64,000 nucleotides of DNA from Blastomussa wellsi (GCA_947652115.1 OX393568.1:2349133-2413132); one strand, 5' to 3'; positions 1 to 13,100 are shown, counted from the stretch's first letter. The notes: generated from the letters alone by a model not told the origin. Numbers and translations: made by a program.

Positions 1-3000
1 ATGTGCCACTTGGTATCGTATTATCTGACACTGTAATTGAGGTGCGAGATGAAAATGGCCAACTTATTCAGGAAGGCTTGGGCCAAATATACATTGGTGA
101 GTTACTTAAAAAGATTCTGCATCAAAGCACATAAGTTAACATGTGGCACAGTGAAATCCTGAATACCGGTACTCGAACTAAAGTAAAGGAAACAAAAATT
201 GGTTCGAGATCTCCGGAGTTAGAGATTTGGGGGGTAGGGGGTGAGCATGGAGGGGGGGGGGTTGAATTGTTCAGGCAAATTCAAGTAAAAGTTCAAGAAA
301 ATCATTGTTTTAAGAAATTGAAATTCCATTGCAGGAGTCACAGAACTTACTCATTGACACCCATCTGTGCTGGCCATAATTGGCCATGACCAACGTTGAC
401 TTTTGTTCCACTTCTGACGCTTTGACCAAAAAAGGTATCCCTTTTACTCAAGTTTTTCAGGAGGGAACGAACTTCCCAATGATACCCAAATAATAGTGAT
501 TGAGTAAATGGAGTTTCAAATATACACAAAAAGCACAAACTTAAAAACTTGAAGGAAAAGAGAATACATAAATTAAAAACAAAATTCTGATACACCCAGG
601 GTGCTTACTTGAAGGAAGCAAAAGCATAAGAGACTACCACTTGGAAAATTAACTTGGTTTGTAAATCTCAGAAATATCCAGTAATTCAGGACAACTTTGA
701 CTAACGTCACATGACATTATTTTACAGGTGGGTCACATCGTGTCTGTCTCCTTGGTAACGAGACATCTCTCACCGTGGGAACAATGCGTGCGACGGGGGA
801 CTGGGCATATGTGAAAGACCGCTGCATCTGGTTTTGTGGGCGCAGGGACAGGCAGATCAAGCGAATGGGCAAGAGAATAAATCTAGACTGGATTGAGCGT
901 CAGATTACAGAAAAACTCCTAGAAAGTCCTTGTTCAGTTGTTTTAGAGAAAAGAGTTAAAGTCAATCTCTCCAGACTTCATTTATTCATAGCTGAAAAAT
1001 CTTCGCCATATAATAATCACGAACTTTCTTCATTGAAGCGTGATGTGATGAACTTGTTACCAGTCGAGGCTCAGCCAGACTTTGTTCACGTGGTTTCTCA
1101 TCTGCCAATGACAGCGCATGGGAAGATTGACAGGGGCTCCTTATTGGCTGATGTTCAGAAGGCACCAATGCTTGGGGACATAAAGTCTACAAGAGAATTT
1201 TTGGAATGCGCTTGGGATGAAGTGCTAGAAATGAACGAGTCGGGAACTGCAGAAAGATCATTTGCTTCTAGCAATTCTGAAATCGCAAAACGAGAGCCAG
1301 GCAATTTCTGTGAAACAGCCAAAAAAGATGTAAAGGAAGACGACATGTTTGTTGCAAGTGGCGGGTCGTCCTTTGATGCCGTAAGATTGGCGGATTTAAT
1401 TGAATCATTTGCGTACAAGCAGAAGAAAACAGCACTTGATCTTTCGGAATTGTTGGAAGTAATTTTAAGCAAACCTTTTGACGTCCTTTGTAATTACGTT
1501 GATAGTAAACTAACTGGTCTGGAATCTAAGGAGACACTTCCCAAACTGTTAAATGCAGAGAATAGTCGCGATAATTTACGTACACCTGCTGACCCATGGG
1601 GCAGCTCAAAAGGCATAAGAATCACGATTTCAGCACATGAATATCACATGAACAAAGAAACAATTGACGTGAGTGTTCAGCATGGAGCAGAATTTCAAAG
1701 CAAAATGAACACATTGGAGACAAAACGAGAAGAAGGAAATGAAGAGATCTGCATCATTTTGAACCCTAATGTAGTCTTCTCTGAGCAAGCCTCGATACTT
1801 CCAGTAAAACGAAAATTGTTATCCATGACTGATGACGTCTCATCGAAAGATATAAAGGCGGCTAAGACTGAATATTCAAACAAAGATAAGATGTGCGGTT
1901 TATCAGAGTTGAAAAGTTGTTTTTGTTCTGTGCGAAGAAGAAACCAGTGGACTACTTGTGACTTCTGTAAGTATTCCACTCTCAACAAAACGAGCAGCGT
2001 GTCTCATCAAACTAGTGTCCAGCCTTCCTTTTTATCCTGCGAGGCAATGGCGTCATCACTGAAAGAAAAGATTCCTCACCAGTCCCTCGCTTCTCTCAAG
2101 AATGGTACTTCTCGTGGGACTCGCGTTGCTCACCAAGAAATGGCCAGTTTCAACAATGCCGAAGAAGAATACAAAGTTTCTATCACTTGTCAATGGCAAA
2201 CTTGTTTGTACAAGTGTATCGATGCTTCTCCACTTGTGTTATACACGCAAGGGAGGTCTGAGGGGGAGGTTTTCATTGGCTCCCATGCTCACATGTTCAT
2301 GTGCGTCAGACTCAGCGACGGCAAAGTCCAGTGGGAGAGTAGGGTGGGGGACAGAGTAGAATCGTCTGCAGCTCTCTCAAAGTGTGGCAGATATGTTATA
2401 GTAGGTGAGATGTTTTTACAGTAATCTGCTAAATACTAGTTTTCCTACAAAAATATTGAAGAGCAGTCCAATTGCTTCATTGAATTTGGGTTTTTGTTTT
2501 ACTAAATTCTTTTATTCCCGTTTTCCGTTCAAGTAAGATCTAGAATCGATTATTCCTTGTAAGTGTGGACTCCAACCATCCTGTTTTTTTTTCAAAACAG
2601 TTGTAGTCGGTAAGGGATCAGTCTTTGATGAAAAGATTAACAGTGTATTTTTCTCGAGAGTTTCTGTTGTGTAAGGCATATTCACTCAGTCAGGTGGGAT
2701 TTAAATAACAACGGCGATGGCGGGCATGTTGGTGTACCAAACGAAAGAAGTTACTTAAAATTCTTTTGGTTAGGTACACCAATATGGCGGCTATGACGTC
2801 ACCTGCATACCCTTTACACCAGCAGCAGCAGCTACCACTTGGGTGTTGACCGTGCACTGTCTGAGAATTATCAATTAAAGCGAATGCATGACTCAAACAA
2901 TTCCAACAACTTGCAGGACAAAAGGGCAATATGGGAATTCATTTTCTCTTTTGTTGTTGTTTTTTTTTTCAAGGTTGTTATGATGGTAAACTGTACGTGT

Positions 3001-3848
3001 TTAACCGTTTCACCGGAGAGATACTCTGGACATTTCAAACTGGTGCAGCGGTAAAAAGCTCTCCATGCGTCGACCCACTGACAGGAGTGGCCTGGGTCGG
3101 GTCACATGATCAGCATTTGTATGCAGTTGACATCGCAAACAAGCAGGGTGTCTGCGCAGTAGATTGCGGCGGTGGATCGTGTTTCAGTTCTCCATGTTTT
3201 AGCATTGAACCACATTTAGTATTTATTGCTACATTGACCGGCCGACTTCTTGCTATTGATGCTACTGGACATACGATCCTTTGGAGTCAGCAGTGTTCCA
3301 AACCAGTGTTTGCGTCACCACTGGTGACGCCATTGGGTATCGTTTGTGCGTGCGTGGATGGGTTTGTTTATTGTTTTGACTTTAAGGGTGACAAGCTCTG
3401 GCAGTTTCAGAGTCACGGTTCAATATTCTGTTCACCAACTTACATTGATACAGAATGTGGTTGCAACCAGTCTGGTCATATCGTGTTTGGCTCTCACGAC
3501 AAACGTGTGTACCGTTTATCACTGAACGGAGAGCTGCAGTGGAGTTTCGCTACTGATGGACAAGTTTATTCAAGTCCTTTCGTTGCCAACTTGAACGCTA
3601 ATCACTCCATAGACTGTCACACCACATGTCACGCGTCGTGTTGTGACAAGCGTGACGCTCAAGTGGCAGTGTTTGTTTTTTCAACCGTTGGAACTATGTT
3701 TGTTTTGAATTTTCAGTCTGGTGATCTTTTAGCATCTTATTCATTGCCTGGTGAAGTATTTTCTTCTCCTGTGGTGGCTGACAGTCGAGTACTTATCGGC
3801 TGTAGGAATGACTTCCTGTACTCGCTTGAAATATCAAATGGAAAATGA
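1..3848 (+). CDS. AASDH: AASDH, beta-alanine-activating enzyme / acyl-CoA synthetase family member 4 (3' part)
   Basis: Three exons: 1-96 (cut by the window edge, frame starts at base 3), 728-2404 and 2974-3848 (TGA). Junction phases agree (phase 1 at both introns), giving 881 residues without internal stop. Exon 1 and the start of exon 2 read as the end of an AMP-binding adenylation domain: SDTVIEVRDENGQ, GQIYIGG, ATGDW (A7), GRRDRQIKRMGKRI (A8) and AHGKID with the A10 lysine. A carrier domain follows, with GGSSFDAV; the serine coded at 1369-1371 is the expected phosphopantetheine site. After a long low-complexity linker, from about 2200 on come repeated blades such as GCYDGKLYVFNRFTGEILW and VFGSHDKRVYRLSLNGELQW, a PQQ-type beta-propeller. 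The same order (adenylation, carrier, PQQ) is known for animal AASDH, which activates beta-alanine as an adenylate and thioester. The upstream part lies outside the window. No AATAAA is evident soon after the stop. Confidence 0.93.
2405..2973 (+). other. AASDH last intron, with a short inverted repeat
   Basis: The intron runs from gtgaga to a polypyrimidine tract ending ttcaag. Near 2724-2790 there is a hairpin-forming pair (tgttggtgtaccaaacgaaag against cttttggttaggtacaccaa), probably a small non-autonomous element. Nothing coding is seen. Confidence 0.6.
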
Positions 3849-4452
3849 AATGACAATCAGTTAGAAAACAAAGCACTTCAATTTGAGTAAAACACACAAC
3901 TCATCGCAAGGACCAAAAGTGCATTTTAGTTCTTTAAAGGAACACATGAGCTGAGTATTGTGGGCATGGGAGAGATCGGAGATTTGTTCTGAACTGACAG
4001 ACATCGCAGAAGGAGAAAAAGAGCTAAACAGACATTAAGGAAGGGCAGAACGCGGTTGCTTCTGAGGGCTAGATAACTACCACGTGTTATACCCAGCCTT
4101 TTATACCCCTGTATCACCCATGATTCCCCGGCCTGGACCCCAGGCCCTGTTGTATCTCGTGCCGACAAAATAGTTATTTCAGCCTACTTAGCGTGCTCAG
4201 CCGTCGGAAATAACAAATTTCTTGATGTGAGATTTATCATCTATTGTAACTATCATTGCTGCATCGCGCCCGTAGTATCATGGGCTGCGCTGTGCATGCA
4301 TATGCGCTGATCTCAACAGTGGAGTCAATCTCGTTCCCAGAGTCAACAGGCTCCTCGGCGACCAACCGCTGACCGAGGAGCCCGTTGACTCTGGGAACGA
4401 GATTGCAGTTGAGTCAACAAAGATCGGCGAGTTAATCTTCTTTTCAGCTTAC
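3849..4452. other. Intergenic stretch with a strong hairpin
   Basis: No gene is seen after the AASDH stop. At 4322-4358 and 4373-4415 two arms (reading gagtcaatctcgttcccag on the left) form a near-perfect hairpin with a 14-base loop, likely a miniature inverted-repeat element. Confidence 0.6.
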
Positions 4453-5183
4453 AGGGACGGCGGACCGGGGGGGGGGGGGGGGGGGGGGGCTGGTGGCATT
4501 TTTTGTTTTAGAATAAGGTTCGTATGAAGAAATAATGAAGAAAGGAAATCGTAAATAATTAAAAAAAAGGAAAACGGAAACGGAAAAGCGCCATTTTGTA
4601 CAAAAAAAGTTACTGGCAGTTATTGCTGTCATTCCAGAGTCATTTTTAAGCATGGAATAATATCTTATCACATTTTTGACTGAATAGTGGACTACTTCCG
4701 TTAACGTTAATTCAATTAATACTCAGTAGTTATTTGAGAAAAGACGTAAAATACATAGAGCACTAACCAGATGAAACAATTGCTTGAATCCTACTTGCTT
4801 CATTTCATTAGTGACGAGAATTTACAAAGCTACAACCTTGTTCAAAGCCTGTCGGAAACTTTTCGTGTTTACCACACACGGGGAGATTGTGTAAAACCCA
4901 GGTTAGTGTACTAAAGCCAGGATATATCGTGGAAGGCTGAAAAATACGCTTACAAAACTTCCAAAATATTGCTGTAAGCAAGCAAAGTACCTGTCATGTT
5001 ACACTTATCCAGGTTGTCTTTTTTAAGAAATATCTCATGGAGAATGTTGAAAATTCCATTTCCGAGCCTCTAGATTTCAAAATTCTCTGGGGAAGGATGC
5101 CCCCAGACCCCCCTAAAAACCGGCGCCTCCGGCGCTCGTTTTTCAAGCCCCCCTCCCCACTTTAAAATACGCTCCGCCGTCCC
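4453..5183. mobile_element. Non-autonomous DNA transposon with AGGGACGGCGGA ends
   Basis: The left end agggacggcgga (4453 on) and the right end tccgccgtccct (to 5183) are inverted repeats, and both outer flanks contain gcttac, a possible imperfect target duplication. A run of 23 G sits just inside the left end (4467-4489) and C-rich runs lie inside the right end. No transposase is readable. The terminus type resembles hAT-like elements, but the family is not proven. Confidence 0.6.
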
Positions 5184-5391
5184 TGGGCTTACGTTACTAT
5201 GCCGAATAAAACTATTTGCTTGTGGGCGTATTGATCAAGACGCCTCTGGGGAGGAGGGATCATGGAGAGTTTCCGAGCCAAAAGGACCAGCTGGCGACGA
5301 AGCCCGTTTCCCTTTCAATTCGTAAACGGTCGACGCCATTTTAGCGTCACTTAAAATTTGTTTGGCTATTTGTTTGGTTGTTTTCCCACAA

Positions 5392-5475
5392 AAAAGAGAA
5401 ATTGTACGTCAATGACCAGAATCGAACCCGGAGCCTCGGACATGTCAACATCCCTATTTTCACCACTACACTACA
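5392..5475 (-). repeat. tRNA-like sequence (SINE head or tRNA relic)
   Basis: On the minus strand there is an A-box-like tgtagtgtagtggtgaaaa followed by a B-box gggttcgattc at tRNA spacing. The acceptor ends do not pair, so this is a tRNA-derived relic rather than a working tRNA. The rest of 5190-5970 shows no gene. Confidence 0.5.
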
Positions 5476-5976
5476 AGGCTTACCCGCCAAATCCCCGCAA
5501 AATTTAATTATAAAAGATGACTTTCTTAATCTATTTTACTTTAGTATTGCCCTAACCAACAAATAAAAGCTAACCGCAAGCAAGCCAGTGTGAAAGTGAA
5601 CAATTTAAGACTGTGTATCACCTAATTGGAACCAGTTTCGATCGCGACATAGTCCAGGTGTAAACTAGAGCAGATCTAACATCGTCCATTCCGAAAAGCT
5701 ACCAATTATGGCATCGGCCGTTAAAAACGGCACAGACCGATCACAAAAGGGAAATAAGCGGCGACGAAAGCTAAAAAGGACACGAACCCAGAGAGTTTCT
5801 CATTGAAAAGGCAATTACAATAAGTCAAATTGCAACACTCCAAAGAATAAGGAATTCTGCTGCAGATTACCGGCGTGTAGTAACACAAGAACATTTTATG
5901 AACGTTACACAGTGCTATTAGAACCGCTCAAGCCACGGTAGATTCCGCGTTTACAACGTCTTCTGGATTTCTTCAG

Positions 5977-8900
5977 TCACTGCAGCAGATCACCCAACTT
6001 ACGTTGTACATTAGCTAACGTACTGTGAATACGCTTAACATTAACATGCTCGGGTCCGAGCTTTTTTATCTGAATTCCTAAAGCCCGTTCATAATCCTCC
6101 TTGGCCTGCTGCAGGTCACCCAAGTCAAGCCGTACAGCACCTAGGTTACTGTACGTAGTGGCGACATTAACATGCTCGGGTCCGAGCTTTTTTATCTGAA
6201 TTCCTAGAGCCCGTTCATGATACTCCTTGGCCTGCTGCAGATCACCCAAGTGACGCTGTACAAGGCCTAAGTTACTGTAAGTAGTAGCGACCCCAGCGTG
6301 CTCGGGTCCAAGCTTTTTCAGCCAAATGTCTAGAGCCCGTTCATGATGCTCCTTGGCCTGCTGCAGCTCACCCAAGTAACGCTGTACAAGGCCTAAGTTA
6401 CTGTAAGTAGTGGCGATACTAACATGCTCGGGTCCGAGCTTTTTCAGCTTAATAACTAGAGCCCGTTCTTGATGCTCCTTGGCCTGCTGCAGGTCACCGA
6501 AGACACGCTGTAAAAGACCTAAGTTACTGTAAGTAGTGGCGACATTAACATGCTCGGGTCCAAGACTTTTCAGTTCAATGTCTAGAGCCCGTTCATGATA
6601 CTCCTTGGCCTGCTGCAGCTCACCCAAGTCACGCTGTAAAAGACCTAAGTTACTGTAAGTAGTGGCGACATTAACATGCTCGGGTCCAAGATTTTTCAGT
6701 TCAATGTCTAGAGCCCGTTCATGATGCTCCTTGGCCTGCTGCAGGTCACCCACGTCACGCTGTACAAGGCCTAAGTTACTGTAAGCAGTGGCGACCCCAG
6801 CGTGCTCGGCTCCAAGCTTTTTCAGTCAAATGGTTGGAGCCCGTTCATGAAGCTCCTTGGCCTGCTGCAGCTCACCCAAGTCACGCCTAAGGCCTAAGTT
6901 ACTGTAAGTAGTGGTGATACTAACATGCTAAGGTCCGAGCTTTTTCAGCTTAATAACTAGAGCCCGTTCATGATGCTCCTTGGCCTGCAGCAGATCACCC
7001 AAGTAATGCTGCAAAGAACCTAAGTTACCGTAAGAAGTGGCGACTTTAACATGCTCGGGTCCAAGCTTTTTCAGCCTAATGTCCAGAGCCCGTTCATGAT
7101 GCTCCTTGGCCTGCTGCAGCTCGCCCAAGTCACGCTGTACAAGGCCTAAGTTACTGTAAGTAGTGGCGACATTAACATGCTCGGGTCCAAGCTTTTTCAG
7201 CTCAATGTCTAGAGCCCGTTCAAGATGCTCCTTGGCCTGCTGCAGGTCACCCAAGTCATGCTGTACACGGCCTAAGTTACTGTAAGTAGTGGCGACATTA
7301 ACATGCTCGGGTCCAAGCTTTTTCAGCTCAATGTCTAGAGCCCGTTCAAGATGCTCCTTGGCCTGCTGCAGGTCACCCAAGTCATGCTGTACAAGGCCTA
7401 AGTTACTGTAAGCAATGGCGACATTAACATGCTCGGGTCCAAGCTTTTTCAGTTCAATGTCTAGAGCCCGTTCATGATACTCCTTGGCCTGCTGCAGCTC
7501 ACCCAAGTCACGCTGTACAAGGCCTAAGTTACCGTAAGAAGTGGCGACTTTAACATGCTCGGGTCCAAGCTTTTTCAGCCTAATGTCCAGAGCCCGTTCA
7601 TGATGCTCCTTGGCCTGCTGCAGCTCACCCAAGTCACGCTGTACAAGGCCTAAGTTACTGTAAGTAGTGGCGACATTAACATGCTCGGGTCCAAGCTTTT
7701 TCAGCTCAATGTCTAGAGCCCGTTCAAGATGCTCCTTGGCCTGCTGCAGGTCACCCAAGTCATGCTGTACACGGCCTAAGTTACTGTAAGTAGTGGCGAC
7801 ATTAACATGCTTGGGTCCAAGCTTTTTCAGCTTAATGTCTAGAGCCCGTTCATGATACTCCTTGGCCTGCTGCAGCTCACCCAAGTCACGCTGTACAAGG
7901 CCTAAGTTACTGTAAGCAATGGCGACATTAACATGCTCGGGTCCAAGCTTTTTCAGTTCAATGTCTAGAGCCCGTTCATGATACTCCTTGGCCTGCTGCA
8001 GCTCACCCAAGTCACGCTGTACAAGGCCTAAGTTACTGTAAGCAATGGCGACATTAACATGCTCGGGTCCAAGCTTTTTCAGCCAAATGGTTAGAGCCCG
8101 TTCATGATGCTCCTTGGCCTGCTGCAGCTCACCCAAGTCACGCTGTACAAGGCCTAAGTTACTGTAAGCAATGGCGACATTAACATGCTCGGGTCCAAGC
8201 TTTTTCAGTTCAATGTCTAGAGCCCGTTCATGATACTCCTTGGCCTGCTGCAGCTCACCCAAGTCACGCTGTACAAGGCCTAAGTTACTGTAAGCAATGG
8301 CGACATTAACATGCTCGGGTCCAAGCTTTTTCAGTTCAATGTCTAGAGCCCGTTCATGATACTCCTTGGCCTGCTGCAGCTCACCCAAGTCACGCTGTAC
8401 AAGGCCTAAGTTACTGTAAGCAATGGCGACATTAACATGCTCGGGTCCAAGCTTTTTCAGTTCAATGTCTAGAGCCCGTTCATGATACTCCTTGGCCTGC
8501 TGCAGCTCACCCAAGTCACGCTGTACAAGGCCTAAGTTACTGTAAGCAATGGCGACATTAACATGCTCGGGTCCAAGCTTTTTCAGCCAAATGGTTAGAG
8601 CCCGTTCATGATGCTCCTTGGCCTGCTGCAGCTCACCCAAGTCACGCTGTACAAGGCCTAAGTTACTGTAAGCAATGGCGACATTAACATGCTCGGGTCC
8701 AAGCTTTTTCAGTTCAATGTCTAGAGCCCGTTCATGATACTCCTTGGCCTGCTGCAGCTCACCCAAGTCACGCTGTACAAGGCCTAAGTTACTGTAAGCA
8801 ATGGCGACATTAACATGCTCGGGTCCAAGCTTTTTCAGCCAAATGGTTAGAGCCCATTCATAATGCTCCTTGGCCTGCTGCAGCTCACCCAAGTCATGCT

Positions 8901-11023
8901 GTAAAGAACCCATGGCCAAGTGGAAATAAACAGAAGCTACTTCTTCATCACTACACACGACTCTACTTTCCATTAAATTGAAAGCTATCTCATAATACCT
9001 CTTCGCTGAAAACAATTCGTAGTGATTATGACAAATTTTGCCAAGCCGTGCTACGTGAAGTAACGAATCTAAGTGATTATTAACTCTTTTGTTTACTTGG
9101 TATTTCTCATCAGCAACAAACAAGTTTTCAATTTCAACAACCAAGGCCGTCAAGTGTGGGATAAGATGTTTGCCTTCAGTGAGAGAATCTATATCCTTCC
9201 AGGTGTCTGATAGATCACTGTCTATGAACTGGTTGAATGATCGTAAAGCTGCATCAACAATGCGAGCCTTTTCAATACTCTCAAAACGTTCTTTGACAAC
9301 AGATTTAATGACGTCATGCACAATTTGGTGTGGACGAATTTAGACGCCATTTACTCGTTCTTCAAACAAAAGCAGTGAGTATCCTTGAATCTTAAGGGCA
9401 ATTTCTTCTCTATCCCGATCCTTGTCCACATTCAAAATGTAATTTAGCAGGATGTCAAGATGAAGTGACAGAGGAGAACAGACAGAAAGGAACGTAAATG
9501 CGTTCTTAACAACACTGTCTGAAGTTATCGCCCGTTCGACAGCAAGCCTCGTTGCTGCAGTCATGGATTTGGGGTAGCTTGGATTGGTATTTGTGAGTTC
9601 CTTTTCGGTGACAGATCGCATGCCTATTTCTAGCTTTTCCAAATATTCCTTCCAGCCGAAAGTAGTACGTACTTTACTCTCTCGGATCTTTTTAACGTAA
9701 GTGCCTGCACTAGCCAAAGCGAGTGGCTGGTAAAGTCTTCGCCACTTTCTCATCCATTTCTTGATCCTTGATACCAGAAATCTTCGCTAAAAAACATCTG
9801 GCATCTGCGGGCACCATGCCTTTGCATATGTTGAGGTGAGAAACGAAAGAGCTTTCTGAAGGGATGGACAAGGTGTCCTGTGTTGTGATTAGCAACTGGC
9901 CATTATGCCACTGCTCATTTCCAGGCCGAGGAAGAAAATCACGTATCAGAGATAAACCTGCAACATTATCAACCACCAGGAGCCAGGAGGCAAAAAGTCT
10001 AATTTTTGTCGCAATCAGACCCACCAGTTTGTTGATTTTCTCGTTGGTCTTAAAATCTTTTGACTTACAGATGTCATTGACAGTGTAATCTGGACACTTG
10101 ACCTGTCGCGCAAGTAACTCGAATGATGCCAAAAGGGTTTCTAAGCTTGCCGCATTCAAAGTCATCACAAATGAGGGGGCATCGGGGTTTTTGATGGCTT
10201 CGTCGTAGATTTTCTTTGCTACAAGACCAGCCAGTTGAGATTTTCCACTTCCTGGATTTCCTGAGATATAAAAGTAGCTTAAGTCATTTTCATTTTCGTT
10301 CTTCAACGTTTTGAGTTGTTGTATTAGTTTAGCGACCTCGCAGTCGCGAGCTGCGATCTCGTGCGAGGGTTTAGGCGGAAGAATGCAAAATGAGGCAGCA
10401 TTATTCTGTAATTGGCATTCAAGGACATGACATCGTCCTTCTGAGGTTTTTAGCTTAGCATCTGTTTCTCGAAGTTCTTTGGAAAGTCTAGAAACCTCGC
10501 CTATAACAGTTCTTAGCTCCTCAGTCGGGAAATTTGTTTGTTTACTAATGGCTTGGATTTCTTTAGTAGAGAGACCAATGTGCAGAAATGCAAGCTGAAT
10601 TTTTCTAACTTGATGTTGAAACTTTGGGTCTGAGAGCTTGCCCTCTGACACATGAGCAAAGGAAATATTCCGAAAATCTCTGAGACGATGCACACTGGAG
10701 CGAACTGCTCTGCTAGGTCTGTAGATACAATCCGAATGAAGAATGGCGTAAAAGAGCATGGTGCAATCCCATTCTCGGCTGTTTCCATTCTTCATAATGT
10801 CTAAGGAATGAGCATTTCTATTTTGGTTCTCTGGACCTTCGCCCCTGAAGAAGTCCTTTCCATTTCGAGGTGTGTCCTTCCATTCTCCAGCCCGCGTTCT
10901 CTTGTAACGGTTGTCCCATTCCTGCTTGAAAATCAATCGCAGCGCTTCAGGCACAACATTGGTTGCAATGTAACAAATTCTGAAGAAGTTCAGTTGTTCC
11001 TTTGTGTATTCCACTGAAGTCAT
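5977..11023 (-). pseudogene. HEPN / NB-ARC / tetratricopeptide (NLR-like) gene, inactivated
   Basis: A single-exon locus read from ATG at 11023. The N-terminal ~160 residues resemble the DZIP3-type HEPN domain (WDCTMLFYAILHSD, LRDFRNISFAHV). Next comes a STAND/NB-ARC NTPase with Walker A GNPGSGKSQL near residue 255, Walker B LLVVDN near 350, and the strand LLITTQD. The C-terminal half is about 23 TPR units of 42 residues (126 bp), kinesin-light-chain/TPR_12 type, such as LGPEHVNVATTYSNLGLVQR. Such proteins are expanded in corals and are thought to act in innate sensing. The reading frame is broken four times: a frameshift at about 9740 (between KVAKTL and QPLALA), TAA at 9340-9342, TAG at 6928-6930 where sister repeats have GAG, and TGA at 6826-6828 where they have TGG. 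The final stop is at 5977-5979. Sequencing error could explain one lesion but hardly all four. Confidence 0.85.
5985..8905 (-). repeat. Tandem array of ~23 TPR-coding units, 126-bp period
   Basis: Units repeat every 126 bp. Those between about 7000 and 8900 differ at only a few bases, with alternating subtypes (ALDIELKK, ALTIWLKK, ALDIRLKK) that themselves recur in blocks. Units near the 3' end (5985-6750) are more diverged. This pattern points to recent unequal crossing over or gene conversion. The conserved tccttggcctgctgcag marks each unit. Confidence 0.9.
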
Positions 11024-12538
11024 GTTAATTTCAAGTCCGCTGAATGTTTACAGAAAACCTGTGTAAAAATGAAATGGTGCATGGTGTTAGATTACCCATT
11101 TATACACATGCACCAAGAACACAACGCAGTGTCCCGGCCTCGGCCTCGGCCTCGGCTTAGGGCTTTCAAACACAGTACTTTAGTAGTTCTCGCAAGGTGT
11201 TCTTGGATTTGTCCTCTAAGCGTGAATGGTGAATGGTCGAAAACCAATAAGGGGCGAACCATTTGACGTTTGAGGGGAGGAGGGGGGAGGGATTTCTCAG
11301 TGGCAAAATTTTTTTCCCCACTGACCTGCAAGGCAATTTTTTTTAACCCGGGCTTTCGTAGGAAAAGTAGAACTGAAAACTGCAAAGGACGTCGATGCTG
11401 CTGACTTAGTAGGATCTACAGAGACCTAATCAGCCAACTTTTTGGTCAGCGGACTATTTACGTGTATCACCGCGAGCTCTGTGGTACTCCTCTATGGTGG
11501 TCCTCTGTGGTTCATCCTGCGGTTCAAGATGGACGATGGTGAGTAGCTTTTGTTAGAATCGTTTCAATCCTTGGCAATCTTCGACATCTTTATAACACTT
11601 TGTTTCATTTCGGTGAGAGGAACATTTTTAATTCTCAGCGAGTCTTTTTCTTTACAGAACTTCGAAATCTCCCCGGCCAGGGGTATTTGGGCATGCACGT
11701 AAATAGTCCGCTGACCAGAAAGTTGTGGGCGGGGCTGGTAGGTCGCGGGGCGTGAAGCTGGTTGTTGGCCTGGGGTCGGGGGCCGAGAGCCTGGTTGGGC
11801 GCAGAAATGGAGTCGTTTGAAAAACATTTTTGCTCCATGAAACGACTGAAGCGTGTGCCCGAAGTTTAATACTGGAAAAGGGGGACCCCTTGGCGGTGCT
11901 ATCCAGAACTCGGCTGCAAAAAGCTCAATGAAGCAAAAACTTTGGCATATTGAATAAGTCTACATATATGAGGACTTTATGTATAAATTTAAGCTAAATC
12001 GGCTAACCTTCATTTCCAAGTCTGTCCCGGTCTCTTAGAAACAAGCTCTTAAAAAAGTAAGCGTCTGTGACTGTGACAGCCCCTTACGCTCTTTGGCTCG
12101 TCACGCAGTCTTCCTCCCCAAGGAAGATTGTGTGACCTACCAATAGATCGTTTTCACGTGACGTCATCGGGTACTAAACTCCAAGACTAAAGAAGTATCA
12201 AAGTTTCTATCCTCATCAGACATAAGAGGTACTAAATTTATATCCGTCTACAATTTTTCAGCTGAATAGCATCCTCCGTTTAGAAACAAGTGCATTTTGA
12301 ATTTCTGCAAATTTGGGAATAAGGTTTCGGCGAATATCTACGGTTTGGGGTAGCGCACAGTCATAAAACTTGGACAAAATACTTCTTTTGCTATCTCCTA
12401 TAATATCGCTTTTTCTTGACTTCATTGACTGAATGGTGTTCGATTTATTTCTTGGTTGCGTGACAGTGAAAACGATCTATAGAACGTCTGCATGGGAGGC
12501 GATGACTGTGACGACCAAACGCGGCCCAGACGTTGTTT
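11024..12538. other. Non-coding stretch upstream of the NLR-like pseudogene
   Basis: No convincing gene. 11095-11145 carries a fragment of the tRNA-derived SINE family seen elsewhere (catttatacac, caagaacacaacgcagtg) next to a short ggcctc hexamer repeat. The remainder is AT-rich unique-looking sequence. Confidence 0.5.
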
Positions 12539-13100
12539 GTGATTTACGTCTGTGACAGTATTGCGTTACGGTTTGAGCCATTTAAACACCCTCTGTGACA
12601 GACCCACTGAAACCCTGCCCAGTGGATTATTTTCCCCTACCCAGCGGAAATTTAGGCTCCCCAGTACCCAGTGAATATTTTGATTTTACCCAGTGACTGT
12701 GCGGTGTGACCCAGCGTATTTTGTTTGCAAAAAATAATAATAAATAAGCAAAATAAAACAGAAAACGAGTAGACCCAGTGGGAAATTAGCCAACCAGTGA
12801 CTTTTTTCCCAAAAACCCTGCGAGGATAAAGATTCCACTGGGTCTGTTACAGAGGGGTGTATTCGTTTCTCTTTACTGGAAAGCAAACATGGGAAAGTTT
12901 AAATCGTCTAAATGCCTTTAGAACTACTCAGCTGCCACAAAGACATCAAAATAACACAAGCGCAGACTAAGGTAAGCTATTGTTATTTATTTCCTTTGCT
13001 ACAAGTTAAATTTAGAGCGATTTTCGAACCATTTTCATACATTCTCTTAAATGGCTCAAAACGTAACGCAATACTGTTACATATACTGTACGTAAATCAC
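12539..13100. mobile_element. Inverted-repeat element with a second one nested inside
   Basis: The outer arms are 12539-12585 and 13048-13100, sharing gtgatttacg and the segment tattgcgttacg..tttgagccatttaa in inverted order. Between them, 12589-12857 is bounded by its own inverted ends (ccctctgtgacagaccca and tgggtctgttacagagggg) and is rich in the words cccagtg/cagtggg. The order shows that the inner element arrived later. No coding capacity. Confidence 0.7.
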
